Source of the DNA: Snuella lapsa
Lineage (GTDB): Bacteria; Bacteroidota; Bacteroidia; Flavobacteriales; Flavobacteriaceae
Reading direction: 5' to 3'
Length of the DNA stretch: 64,000 bases
NCBI RefSeq assembly: GCF_039539345.1
Contig: NZ_BAABCY010000086.1
Coordinates: 62,001-126,000 of the forward strand
This document shows positions 16,252 to 24,988 of this stretch, piece after piece. Every line of letters starts with the position of its first letter. The first letter of the stretch is position 1. A program made the translations under genes and the position numbers. The notes below the pieces were generated by a model that had not been told where the DNA came from, searched no databases, and was given only the letters and a program-made list of their open reading frames with translations.

Positions 16252-16953
16252 TTAATGGCATTCCATGGAATTATTAACCATATCTAAAACGGGAGCGGGA
16301 GAGAGGTATGGTATTCCTAAACCAAGACCACGAAGAATGAAAAGCATACCTATTAAGATTACAAAAGCTGGTACAGCTTTTTGGATTTTCTGTCTTGTAG
16401 GCCCTTTTAGCAAATGGCTAAAATAAAGTACTGTAGTCATCAAGGGTATCGTACCGAGTCCAAAAGTGGCCATATAAATGCTCCCTTGCAGTATATTGCC
16501 TTCTGCAATGGCACCAAATAAGGCCATATACACCAACCCACAAGGTAAGAACCCATTGAGAAAGCCAATGGTTAAAAATGTATCGGCAGTTTTCTTTTTT
16601 AAGGCTTTACCTAGTGCCGATTTTACTTTGGAAATGAGTTTATATATGGGTTTGGATAAATTGTATTTGTTAAATGATTTTTCTGGAATTATAACAATAA
16701 AAATCATTAAAGCTCCTATGAAAATTGATAATTGTTGCTGAAAACCAAATAGATACAAGCTTTTTCCAACTAAACCGAAAAGCCCACCTATAATACTATA
16801 GGTGAGTAATCGGCCAATATGGTAAACAGTTATTTGTGTTGCTTTTTTATAGGCATTGTTTCGATCTACGGGTAACATAAAGGCTATGGGACCACACATG
16901 CCTATGCAGTGAAAGCTTCCCAATAATCCCAATACCAATGCCGAAACTAACAT
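16252..16953 (-). CDS. SafE/TauE-type membrane protein of the cbb3 cluster
   Basis: The 233-residue protein has about six hydrophobic helices and begins with the LGSFHCIGMCGPIAFMLP signature; a repeat-like second half holds FLNGFLPCGLVYMALFGA. Proteins of this group next to ccoG/ccoH are thought to handle copper or other factors for cbb3 oxidase assembly, though annotation calls them sulfite exporters. Cys and His in FHCIGMCG could bind metal. It starts 1 base after the ccoH stop and is the last gene of the operon. Confidence 0.88.
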   Translation of the reverse strand: MLVSALVLGLLGSFHCIGMCGPIAFMLPVDRNNAYKKATQITVYHIGRLLTYSIIGGLFGLVGKSLYLFGFQQQLSIFIGALMIFIVIIPEKSFNKYNLSKPIYKLISKVKSALGKALKKKTADTFLTIGFLNGFLPCGLVYMALFGAIAEGNILQGSIYMATFGLGTIPLMTTVLYFSHLLKGPTRQKIQKAVPAFVILIGMLFILRGLGLGIPYLSPAPVLDMVNNSMECH

Positions 16954-16954
16954 G

Positions 16955-17401
16955 TTAATAATTTATAGATTCTTTATATAGATAAGAATTTCCTTTATAT
17001 TGCCAATCAATTTTAATGTTCCAACGACCATCTACCAAACGCTTGTCAGGTATGAGCAAATGTGGTTTAGAAATTGAAATGTTCGTTTCAAAATCTAATT
17101 GTTTGTTAGATGGTCTATATAGGAACACTTTTCCAGTAATGTCTTTGGCTTCAATATTATTAGGGAACAGAATAAGCAAGCCGTCGTCCGTTCTTTTGTA
17201 ACGAATGTTTTGGCTTAAACTTTTTGAGTTTGTTAGTTTGTTAATGTCGTTTTGGTATTCTAATTCGGCTTTATAATAATCATCGGTTACTAAATCATGA
17301 TCGTATTTGTCATTAACATTCATGGTAATTATAAAATACATGATAAAGCTTATAAAGCCTATAAACGCTAATACTATTCCTGTTCCCCAATTAAATTTCA
17401 T
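16955..17401 (-). CDS. ccoH: CcoH/FixH-type cbb3 oxidase assembly protein
   Basis: The 148-residue protein has a single N-terminal membrane anchor (residues about 7-26, GIVLAFIGFISFIMYFII) and an extracytoplasmic beta-rich FixH domain. The motif VTDDYYKAELEYQNDINK after the anchor is diagnostic of FixH, which supports cbb3 oxidase maturation together with CcoG and the copper ATPase. A TTCTAAC tandem pair lies in the 30-base spacer to ccoG. Confidence 0.9.
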   Translation of the reverse strand: MKFNWGTGIVLAFIGFISFIMYFIITMNVNDKYDHDLVTDDYYKAELEYQNDINKLTNSKSLSQNIRYKRTDDGLLILFPNNIEAKDITGKVFLYRPSNKQLDFETNISISKPHLLIPDKRLVDGRWNIKIDWQYKGNSYLYKESINY

Positions 17402-17416
17402 AAGTTTTTAATTTTC

Positions 17417-17430
17417 TTCTAACTTCTAAC
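17417..17430 (-). repeat. Tandem heptamer between ccoG and ccoH
   Basis: Two tandem copies of TTCTAAC (17417-17423, 17424-17430) fill the ccoG-ccoH spacer. It resembles in style the heptamer run between leuC and leuD. Confidence 0.5.
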
Positions 17431-17431
17431 T

Positions 17432-18856
17432 CTATTTATAGCTTCTAGGGCCTAAAAAGTTGGCACTTGTTGTTTCAATAAGTTTATCTCCTTCGTAAAC
17501 ACCAATCTTTATTTTGTTTCTATCACCTGAAAGGGCAGCGTTATTGATTTCAATAAAGAGGGTGCCTTTGGCTATGCCTTGCTTGGGCACTAAAAAATTA
17601 TCTTTAGTCGCAACTAATTTTAAAGTGCCTTTATGTGACAATAGTTTTAGGCTAACATTGCTAATATCTTTTGTTGTTTTATTTACCAGTTTATAGGTAA
17701 ACACATTGCTTATAATATTATTGTCCTTGTGTTCGTACAACTGTCCTGGAAGTCTTAAAACAGTTGCTTCTACATCGTTTCGTAAAAATAGCATACCTAT
17801 TAACAAGCCTGTTAAAATGGACAATACAGCAATATAACCTTTAAGTCGTGCTGTCAACTTAAAAGGAGCTTTCTTTTCAATATTGTCTTCACTTGCATAA
17901 CGAATTAACCCTTTGGGCAGGTTAATGCTTTCCATAATATGGTCGCATTCGTCTATACAGGCTGTACAGTTAACGCATTCTAATTGGGTGCCGTTTCTTA
18001 TATCGATACCAGTGGGGCATACGTTAACACATTGAAAACAGTCAATACAATCGCCATGTCCCAATGCTTTTCGATCTTCATTTTTACGGAATTTTTTTCT
18101 TCCATTGTCTCCTTCCCCACGTTTATGATCGTAAGCGACTACAATAGATTTGTTGTCTAAAAGCACACCTTGTAAACGCCCATATGGACAGGCTATAATA
18201 CAAACTTGTTCTCTAAACCAGGCAAACACAAAATAGAATACTGCTGTAAAAATGAGTAAGGAGACAAGATTGCTTATATGGCTTAAGGGGCCATCTGCTA
18301 TGTATTCAAATAGCTTGTCGCTACCTATTAAGTAAGCTAAAAACACGTTGGCAATTAAAAAAGAGATAAGAGCGAAAATAAAAAACTTAAGCCCTTTTTT
18401 CTTTATTTTTTCTGTATTCCAAGGTTGTTTTGCTAATCGCATTTGTTTGCCTCTGTCACCTTCTATCCAATATTCAATGCGTCTGAACACCATTTCCATA
18501 AAAATGGTTTGCGGACAAATCCAACCACAAAAAATTCTACCAAAAGCTACTGTAAAGAGCGTGATAAACACAACGCCTATAAGCATGGATATGACAAATA
18601 GGTGAAAGTCTTGTGGCCAAAACGGAAAGCCAAAAATATTAAAACGACGCTCCAATACATTGAACATCAGGAATTGGTTTCCATTGATTTTTACAAAAGG
18701 TGAAAAAATAAAGAAAGCCAATAACCCATAACTTACCCATTTTCTATAGTTATAGAATGTACCACTGGGTTTTTTTGGAAACACCCAAGCGCGTTTACCT
18801 TCTTTGGTAACTGTGCCAATTGAGTCTCTAAATATTTCGTTTTCGGGTGTTTCCAA
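17432..18856 (-). CDS. ccoG: CcoG, cbb3 oxidase accessory ferredoxin-like protein
   Basis: CcoG is a membrane-bound Fe-S protein that reduces Cu(II) to Cu(I) for cbb3 oxidase assembly. The 474 residues show several transmembrane helices, the CGWICPQTIFMEMVFRRIEY motif and CIIACPYGRLQGVL. Two [4Fe-4S] motifs follow in tandem, CIDCFQCVNVCPTGID and CVNCTACIDECD. The C-terminal 120 residues form the extracytoplasmic domain after a last helix. Length and domain order match the family. Confidence 0.95.
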   Translation of the reverse strand: METPENEIFRDSIGTVTKEGKRAWVFPKKPSGTFYNYRKWVSYGLLAFFIFSPFVKINGNQFLMFNVLERRFNIFGFPFWPQDFHLFVISMLIGVVFITLFTVAFGRIFCGWICPQTIFMEMVFRRIEYWIEGDRGKQMRLAKQPWNTEKIKKKGLKFFIFALISFLIANVFLAYLIGSDKLFEYIADGPLSHISNLVSLLIFTAVFYFVFAWFREQVCIIACPYGRLQGVLLDNKSIVVAYDHKRGEGDNGRKKFRKNEDRKALGHGDCIDCFQCVNVCPTGIDIRNGTQLECVNCTACIDECDHIMESINLPKGLIRYASEDNIEKKAPFKLTARLKGYIAVLSILTGLLIGMLFLRNDVEATVLRLPGQLYEHKDNNIISNVFTYKLVNKTTKDISNVSLKLLSHKGTLKLVATKDNFLVPKQGIAKGTLFIEINNAALSGDRNKIKIGVYEGDKLIETTSANFLGPRSYK

Positions 18857-18887
18857 AAGATTAATGCTTTAAAGCTTTAGAAATTAT

Positions 18888-19775
18888 TTATTCTTGAGTT
18901 TCTTCTTCTTCCCAAATATCACCTTCTGGTGCTTTGGGGTTAGCCGGCGTAGTGCCTTGAAAACTCAATACATAGCTTGCTACCTGAGCCATTTCTATAG
19001 GTTTTAATTGTTGTTTCCATGCAATCATACCTTTTCCTGAACGGCCTCCTTCTGAAATCGTTTTGAATACGTGTTTTATATCACCTCCCAAAATCCAGTG
19101 TTTATCGGTTAGGTTAGGGCCAATACCACCACCACCATCTGCCATGTGACAAGCCACACAGTTTGTTTCAAAAACTGTTTTACCAGCACTAAGATCTGAA
19201 GCATCGGTTAGTAATGTTACTGTATTAACATCTACCAAATCTTTTGCTGTCTTTTTATAGGCTTCAATAGCTGTTCTGGCTTCGGCCAGTTCGGTTTCCA
19301 GTTCGTCAATTTGTGTTGGCCCGTTAAATACATGGTATCTTAATAAGTACACAACTGAAAAAATGATCGAGATATAGAAAGCGTAAAGCCACCAAGGGGG
19401 TAAGTTATTATCTAACTCTTTGATACCGTCATAATTGTGATCTAATATAATTTCACCTTCTTCTTCGATTGGCTTTTGCCCCAAGAGTTTGATATAGGTG
19501 TTTTTTAACCACGTAAATTGGTAGGTCTTGCTTTTGTCTTCAAGAAAGCGCGCTTTGGCTTCATCGTCCAATTTTTGAAGCATTACATTTTCTAAGGCAC
19601 TTATAATAGCTTCTATCGCTATTATTATCAATAATACCAACAAAAGAAATCCCAGAACGATAGGATACTCAATAAAGGCTGGTTTATCTCCAGAGTCTAT
19701 AAAATATTCCGTAAATCCGAATATAAAGAAGAATATAACAGGTACTCTTACCCATGAAGGAATTAAATGTCTCAT
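18888..19775 (-). CDS. ccoP: CcoP, mono-heme cytochrome c subunit of cbb3 oxidase
   Basis: The 295-residue subunit has two or three membrane helices (about residues 10-60 and 128-145) and a C-terminal cytochrome c domain. Only one heme site, CVACH, is present, with GIGPNLTDKHWILGG following and the distal Met in GKGMIAWKQQ. Proteobacterial CcoP has two hemes; the single-heme version with an N-terminal membrane extension is usual in Bacteroidota. It overlaps ccoQ by 4 bases and precedes ccoG by 31. Confidence 0.93.
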   Translation of the reverse strand: MRHLIPSWVRVPVIFFFIFGFTEYFIDSGDKPAFIEYPIVLGFLLLVLLIIIAIEAIISALENVMLQKLDDEAKARFLEDKSKTYQFTWLKNTYIKLLGQKPIEEEGEIILDHNYDGIKELDNNLPPWWLYAFYISIIFSVVYLLRYHVFNGPTQIDELETELAEARTAIEAYKKTAKDLVDVNTVTLLTDASDLSAGKTVFETNCVACHMADGGGGIGPNLTDKHWILGGDIKHVFKTISEGGRSGKGMIAWKQQLKPIEMAQVASYVLSFQGTTPANPKAPEGDIWEEEETQE

Positions 19776-19957
19776 AATATAGTATCGTTTTGGTTGTCTA
19801 ATGGTAAGTTACTAACAGTTTTTATATAGTCTTTCTTTGCGGTAAATACCCACCAAAAGAGCACCACAAAAAATGTAAAGAAAATAAGCAAGGAAATGAT
19901 TGGATAGATTTCAACTCCTGTAATACTTTCTAAATGGTTTTTTACAAATTTTAACAT
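19772..19957 (-). CDS. ccoQ: CcoQ-like small cbb3 oxidase subunit
   Basis: The 61-residue protein has one membrane helix (IISLLIFFTFFVVLFWWVF) followed by TAKKDYIKTVSNLPL, the CcoQ/FixQ pattern in which a short basic tail follows the helix. CcoQ stabilises the assembled oxidase. Its position between ccoNO and ccoP, with a 4-base overlap to ccoP, supports the call. Confidence 0.85.
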   Translation of the reverse strand: MLKFVKNHLESITGVEIYPIISLLIFFTFFVVLFWWVFTAKKDYIKTVSNLPLDNQNDTIL

Positions 19958-19975
19958 GATTACAAGTTTTAATGG

Positions 19976-22168
19976 TTATTGCTGTGCTGTTTCAACTTTA
20001 ATATCGGTACCCAAACGTTGTAAATATGCTATCAAGGCTACAATCTCCCTATTTTTCATTTCTACAAAATCTTCTCCGTTTTCGGCAGCATATTTCTTAT
20101 CTGCTGCATAGGTATTCGCAAAATCGGGATCACTATGCAAGTTTTCTTCAATTTGCGCTCCTTGTTCCAGCATGCTTGCTTGTGCATTGGCAATATCTTC
20201 TTGGGTGTAAGGCACACCTAAAGTAACCATAGCTTCCATTTTTGCTTCTGTTTGCGATTTGTCCAATTTACTACTGCTACCGGTTATTAGCCAGGGATAG
20301 CGTGGCATGATAGATCCAGAAGAGGTACTTTGTGGGTCGTACATATGGTTAAAGTGCCAGTTATCAGAATACTTTCCTCCGAGTCGGTGTAAATCTGGAC
20401 CGGTACGTTTACTTCCCCATAAAAATGGATGATCGTAAACAAACTCACCTGCTTTGGAGTATTCGCCATAACGTTCTACTTCACTTCTAAATGGACGTAT
20501 CATTTGTGAATGACATCCAACACAACCTTCACGAATGTAAATATCACGACCTTCCAGTTCTAATGGTGTATAAGGTTTTATGCTTGCTATTGTTGGAATA
20601 TTGGATTCCACCATGATGGTAGGAACAATTTGAACAATACCACCAATAAGGATAGCAATTGTTGCTCCAATGGTTAATTGAATAGGTCTGCGCTCTAACC
20701 AGGTATGCCAACCTTCACCTGCAGTTCGTTTGTTGGTAACGCGCTCTAATGCAGGGGCTTCAGCCAATTCATTTTCAACTTTTCTTCCTTGTTTGATCGT
20801 AACAATTACATTATACACCATAATAAGCATACCTGTAATAAATAAGGTGCCGCCAATGGCACGCATCCAATACATTGGGATGATCTCGGTTACGGTTTCT
20901 AAAAAGTTACCATATGTTAAAGTTCCGTCAGGATTGAATTGTTTCCACATACTAGCTTGTGTAAAACCAGCTACATACATTGGTAGGGCATACATTATAA
21001 TACCTAGTGTGCCAATCCAGAAGTGTAGGTTTGCTAAAGCGGTAGAGAATAATTTGGTTTTAAATAAGCGTGGAATCAACCAATAGATCATACCAAAGGT
21101 TAGGAAACCATTCCATGCCAATGCACCAACATGAACGTGTGCAATAATCCAATCGGTAAAGTGGGCTATGGCATTTACATTTTTTAAAGATAGGGTAGGT
21201 CCTTCAAAAGTTGCCATACCATATCCGGTAATGGCTACTACCATAAATTTAAGAACAGGATCTGTACGTACTTTATCCCATGCTCCCCTTAATGTTAACA
21301 AACCATTAATCATACCTCCCCATGAAGGCATTAATAGCATTACAGAGAATGCAACACCTAGGTTTTGTGCCCACTCTGGGAGTGCGGTATATAACAAATG
21401 GTGCGGTCCTGCCCAGATATATATAAAAATTAAAGACCAGAAGTGCACGATAGATAAGCGATATGAATATACCGGTCTGTTAGCTGCTTTAGGAACAAAA
21501 TAATACATCAATCCTAAAAATGGTGTTGTTAGGAAGAATGCTACTGCATTGTGCCCGTACCACCATTGTACCAATGCATCTTGAACACCAGCGTAAACCG
21601 AATAGCTTTTTAAAGCGCTTACGGGCAACTCTAAACTGTTGAATATGTGTAGTACGGCTACGGTAACAAAGGTTGCGATATAAAACCAAATGGCAACATA
21701 CAAATGGCGTTGTCTTCTTTTTAAAATAGTACCAATTAAGTTCCAACCAAAAACGACCCATACCAGAGCAATGGCTATATCGAAAGGCCATTCTAGTTCT
21801 GCATACTCCTTAGAACTTGTGTAGCCAAGAGGTAAGGTTATAGCTGCTCCTACTATAATAAGTTGCCATCCCCAAAAGTTTATCTTACTAAGCAAATCAC
21901 TAAACATTCTTGCTTTAAGTAAGCGTTGGGTAGAGTAGTAGACACCTGCAAAAATGGCATTTCCCACAAAGGCAAAAATAACAGCGTTGGTATGTAATGG
22001 CCTTAGCCTACCAAAGCTTAGCCAAGAAACACCATCGGTAAGGTTTGGGAATAAAAACATAAAGGCTAATAGTAGCCCTATCAACATCCCCACAACACCC
22101 CATAGCATCGTGGCATAGATGAAATTTTTAACGATTTTGTTATCGTAATGAAACTGTTGCATTTCCAT
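19976..22168 (-). CDS. ccoNO: Fused CcoN-CcoO catalytic subunit of cbb3 oxidase
   Basis: The 730 residues join subunit I (CcoN, residues about 1-480, twelve or more helices with the heme/Cu ligands in RLRPLHTNAVIFAFVGNA, QWWYGHNAVAFFLT and DWIIAHVHVGALAWNG) to CcoO. CcoO starts at the helix IQLTIGATIAILIGGIVQIV and carries one c-type heme motif, CVGCH, plus QMIRPFRSEVERYGEYS and the Met in SGSIMPRYPWL. Natural ccoNO fusions are typical of Bacteroidota. It reduces oxygen to water at high affinity while pumping protons. Confidence 0.96.
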   Translation of the reverse strand: MEMQQFHYDNKIVKNFIYATMLWGVVGMLIGLLLAFMFLFPNLTDGVSWLSFGRLRPLHTNAVIFAFVGNAIFAGVYYSTQRLLKARMFSDLLSKINFWGWQLIIVGAAITLPLGYTSSKEYAELEWPFDIAIALVWVVFGWNLIGTILKRRQRHLYVAIWFYIATFVTVAVLHIFNSLELPVSALKSYSVYAGVQDALVQWWYGHNAVAFFLTTPFLGLMYYFVPKAANRPVYSYRLSIVHFWSLIFIYIWAGPHHLLYTALPEWAQNLGVAFSVMLLMPSWGGMINGLLTLRGAWDKVRTDPVLKFMVVAITGYGMATFEGPTLSLKNVNAIAHFTDWIIAHVHVGALAWNGFLTFGMIYWLIPRLFKTKLFSTALANLHFWIGTLGIIMYALPMYVAGFTQASMWKQFNPDGTLTYGNFLETVTEIIPMYWMRAIGGTLFITGMLIMVYNVIVTIKQGRKVENELAEAPALERVTNKRTAGEGWHTWLERRPIQLTIGATIAILIGGIVQIVPTIMVESNIPTIASIKPYTPLELEGRDIYIREGCVGCHSQMIRPFRSEVERYGEYSKAGEFVYDHPFLWGSKRTGPDLHRLGGKYSDNWHFNHMYDPQSTSSGSIMPRYPWLITGSSSKLDKSQTEAKMEAMVTLGVPYTQEDIANAQASMLEQGAQIEENLHSDPDFANTYAADKKYAAENGEDFVEMKNREIVALIAYLQRLGTDIKVETAQQ

Positions 22169-22181
22169 AATTAAACTATTA

Positions 22182-22364
22182 TTATTTTTTGGTTAGAATT
22201 GATTTATTGGATTTATCTTTAATGAGTTCGTCTTCGAACAGCATACGTACAGAAGGGGTATAGCTATCGTCATACTGCCCCCTCTTTACAGCAATAATAA
22301 AAGCTATAAAAAAAGTAATAGCAACGACAATGCTTATTGCCAGTAAAACATAAATAACACTCAT
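22182..22364 (-). CDS. ccoS: CcoS, cbb3 oxidase maturation protein
   Basis: This 60-residue single-helix protein (MSVIYVLLAISIVVAITFFI) is followed by the family motif RGQYDDSYTPSVRMLFEDE. CcoS is needed to insert heme b and copper into CcoN. It is the first gene of the unit ccoS-ccoNO-ccoQ-ccoP-ccoG-ccoH-safE-like, with 13 bases to ccoNO, and has its own FNR-like promoter. Confidence 0.93.
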   Translation of the reverse strand: MSVIYVLLAISIVVAITFFIAFIIAVKRGQYDDSYTPSVRMLFEDELIKDKSNKSILTKK

Positions 22365-22384
22365 ACCTACCTGAAGTTATGGTT

Positions 22385-22430
22385 CAAAATTACGGTTATG
22401 TCGATTTTTAAAACATGACAAAAATCATGT
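22385..22430 (-). promoter_or_regulatory. FNR-like box and promoter of the ccoS-ccoNOQP operon
   Basis: The box TGACAAAAATCA (22416-22427) sits in an ACATGA/TCATGT inverted repeat (22413-22430). On the minus strand the -7 box TAATTTTG (22385-22392), an exact TAnnTTTG match, is centred 33 bases downstream. It lies in the 120-base gap between the copper ATPase gene and ccoS, so the oxidase operon has its own promoter. Confidence 0.8.
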
Positions 22431-22484
22431 TTGCAGGATTCGTTTAAATTATGTGTCATAACTTGTTCTTTTTTATGTTTTGAA

Positions 22485-24881
22485 TTAGTTCAATTTCCGT
22501 CCTACAAGATTTGTGGTTATTGTAGTAAACACAACAATACTGATGGAACTTAAGGGCATGAGTATTGCGGCTACGACTGGTGCTAATTGTCCAGTTACGG
22601 CAAAACACAAACCAATTACATTGTATATAAATGATAATACAAAGCTCCATTTAATAATTTTTATGGCCGATTTGGATACGTTTATATAGTTGTATAATTG
22701 ATTAAATTTTGCTGCATCTAAAATGGCATCGCAAGCAGGGGAAAACACGTTAACATTTTCTGATATCGCTATACCTACATTACTTTGGGCTAAAGCTCCG
22801 GCATCGTTTAACCCATCGCCAACCATCATAACATTGGCACCTTCTCCCTGATGGTATTTAATATATTCCAGCTTATCTTCTGGTTTTTGGTTAAATAGTA
22901 ATTTGGTTTTAGTAGGGAGGAGTTTAGTGAGATTGTCCTTTTCGCCTTCATTGTCTCCTGAAATAATAGCGAGGTCGTATTCTTTTTTTAGAATGTTAAA
23001 CAGTTGCGAAAGTCCTTTACGGTAGGCGTTGTAAAAAGTAAACTTGCCTTTGTATTTATTATTGGCGCTTATATGAACCGTCGTATTTAGGGTAGGTGTT
23101 TCGGTAACGCAACCAACAAAGGGTGCGGATCCTACTTTAATATGCTGGTTCTTGTATTGTGCTTCAATACCTTTTCCTATGGATTCTTCGTAAGTGTCTA
23201 GGGCTACTATGTTGTGCTCGTCTAAAAGGTTGTATAATGATCTGCTGAGCGGGTGGTTGGATCCTCTAAGCGTACTTTTTAGTAGCGAAGCTTCTTCTAC
23301 AGAAAGCTCTGAGCCTTCATAATTAATTGTACTTTCTTTATTGGCTGTTATGGTTCCTGTTTTATCAAAAATTATTGTATTGATCTTGGCAAGTTGTTCA
23401 ATGACACTTGCATTCTTAAGATAGAATTTCTTTTTTCCCAAAATACGCAGTATGTTTCCAAAGGTAAAAGGTGCGGCAAGTGCAATGGCACAGGGGCAAG
23501 CAATTATTAACACCGATGTAAATACGTTTAAAGCCTTGCTACTGTCTGTAAACAACCAAAAAGATGTTGCGATGCATGCTATACTAAGAATGGCAATGGT
23601 AAAATGTTTACTAATGCGGTTAGTTAGGTTTGTAAAGGCTGCTTCTTTATCTTTTTTAAAGACATCATTACTCCATAGTTGGGTTAGGTAACTTTGTTCA
23701 ACAGATTTTAAGGTATCTACTTCTATACTACCATCTAATTGTTTACCACCTGCAAATAATTTGTCACCAGATTGCTTTGAAACGTTTTTGGATTCTCCTG
23801 TAACAAAACTATAGTCTATTCGAGCCGATCCCTTTATAAGTACACAATCAACAGGAATTAATTCTTCGTTTCTAATAAGTAAACGGTCCCCTTTTTTAAT
23901 ATCATATACTTGGATGGCACTTTCTTCTCCTGTATTTGTTATTTTGGTGATTCCTATTGGGAAATAGGATTTGTAATCGCGCTCGAAAGATAAGAAGGCA
24001 TATGTTTTTTGTTGGAAAAATTTACCCAACAATAAAAAAAAGATAAGACCAGTAAGGCTATCGAAAAAACCAGAGCCTATATCAAAAATAATTTCTATTG
24101 TACTTCTTAAAAACAACACAACAATACCAAGAGCAATAGGCACATCGATGTTTAATACTTTAGACCGAAGACCTTTATAGGCTGATACAAAATAATCCTG
24201 ACTGGAATAAAGAACAACGGGAAGTGAAAAGGCAAACATAAGCCACCTAAACAGATACTTATATTGTTCTAGCCAAAATTCACCTGTACCAGTTTTATTG
24301 GCAAACAGGTCGAAATATTCGGGGAAGGATAGGAACATAACATTCCCAAATGCAAAGCCGGCGATTCCTAATTTATAAATAAGGGAACGGTTAACTTGTT
24401 TCTTGCCAACGCTGTAATCTTCTAAGCTTATAAAGGGTTCATAACCTATACTACTTAATAGGGTGACCAATTCTTTTGTAGTTAACAATTCACAATTATA
24501 AGTAACCCTAACTGTCTTTTTTCCAAAGTTTACAATAGATGAACTTATTGCTGGGCTTAGTTTGTTTAGGTTTTCTAAAATCCAAATGCACGAACTGCAA
24601 TGAATGTGTGGTATATACAAGGATACAATTTGTACGCTTTCGTCATTAAACTCCAGTAATTTGTCCAGTATTTTAGGATTCCCCAAAAAGTTATATTTCC
24701 CTTCAATATCTTTTGGGGTAGCTCCTGGAGCTTGTTGTAAATCGTAATAACAGGTTAAGTCGTTTACAGAAAAAATTTCGTAAACAGTTTTACAACCATT
24801 GCAGCAGAATGATTTATCGTCGAATGTGATATTAGAAAGTGTTGCATCTAAACCACAGTGGAAACATGTACTATGTTCCAT
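22485..24881 (-). CDS. ccoI: Copper-translocating P1B-type ATPase (CcoI/FixI/CopA2 type)
   Basis: The 798-residue ATPase would export Cu(I) for assembly of cbb3 oxidase. In order it has an N-terminal Cys-rich metal-binding stretch (CFHCGLD; CCNGCKTVYEIF), a heavy-metal domain with CSSCIWILENLNKL, eight membrane helices, the TGES actuator loop (FVTGESKNVSKQ), the CPC metal site (IACPCAIALAAPFTFG), the phosphorylation motif DKTGTITANKES and the hinge GDGLNDAGAL. The cysteine-rich N-terminus and gene context match FixI rather than housekeeping CopA. Its promoter shares the intergenic region with the FNR-type gene. Confidence 0.94.
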   Translation of the reverse strand: MEHSTCFHCGLDATLSNITFDDKSFCCNGCKTVYEIFSVNDLTCYYDLQQAPGATPKDIEGKYNFLGNPKILDKLLEFNDESVQIVSLYIPHIHCSSCIWILENLNKLSPAISSSIVNFGKKTVRVTYNCELLTTKELVTLLSSIGYEPFISLEDYSVGKKQVNRSLIYKLGIAGFAFGNVMFLSFPEYFDLFANKTGTGEFWLEQYKYLFRWLMFAFSLPVVLYSSQDYFVSAYKGLRSKVLNIDVPIALGIVVLFLRSTIEIIFDIGSGFFDSLTGLIFFLLLGKFFQQKTYAFLSFERDYKSYFPIGITKITNTGEESAIQVYDIKKGDRLLIRNEELIPVDCVLIKGSARIDYSFVTGESKNVSKQSGDKLFAGGKQLDGSIEVDTLKSVEQSYLTQLWSNDVFKKDKEAAFTNLTNRISKHFTIAILSIACIATSFWLFTDSSKALNVFTSVLIIACPCAIALAAPFTFGNILRILGKKKFYLKNASVIEQLAKINTIIFDKTGTITANKESTINYEGSELSVEEASLLKSTLRGSNHPLSRSLYNLLDEHNIVALDTYEESIGKGIEAQYKNQHIKVGSAPFVGCVTETPTLNTTVHISANNKYKGKFTFYNAYRKGLSQLFNILKKEYDLAIISGDNEGEKDNLTKLLPTKTKLLFNQKPEDKLEYIKYHQGEGANVMMVGDGLNDAGALAQSNVGIAISENVNVFSPACDAILDAAKFNQLYNYINVSKSAIKIIKWSFVLSFIYNVIGLCFAVTGQLAPVVAAILMPLSSISIVVFTTITTNLVGRKLN

Positions 24882-24906
24882 AATATTTGCTCATTTATAC
24901 CTACTG

Positions 24907-24949
24907 CAAATATCAAAAGTTATTGAAGATTTAAATATGATATTTGTCA
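24907..24949 (-). promoter_or_regulatory. FNR-like box between ccoI and the FNR-type gene
   Basis: The plus strand reads TGATATTTGTCA (24938-24949), i.e. TGACAAATATCA on the minus strand, identical to the pflB box. On the minus strand GATATTTG (24907-24914), one mismatch from TAnnTTTG, is centred 33 bases downstream, so the box should activate ccoI. The same box is 40 bases before the ATG of the regulator gene and might also autoregulate it. Confidence 0.7.
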
Positions 24950-24988
24950 TGTTTTAGTTAATTTTACTGGCACCTACAAAAATTTATT

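Noticed and set aside
20730..21503. Open frames of 111-118 codons opposite ccoNO
   Set aside because: They are antisense to a well-conserved catalytic subunit and show no family resemblance; they are frame shadows.
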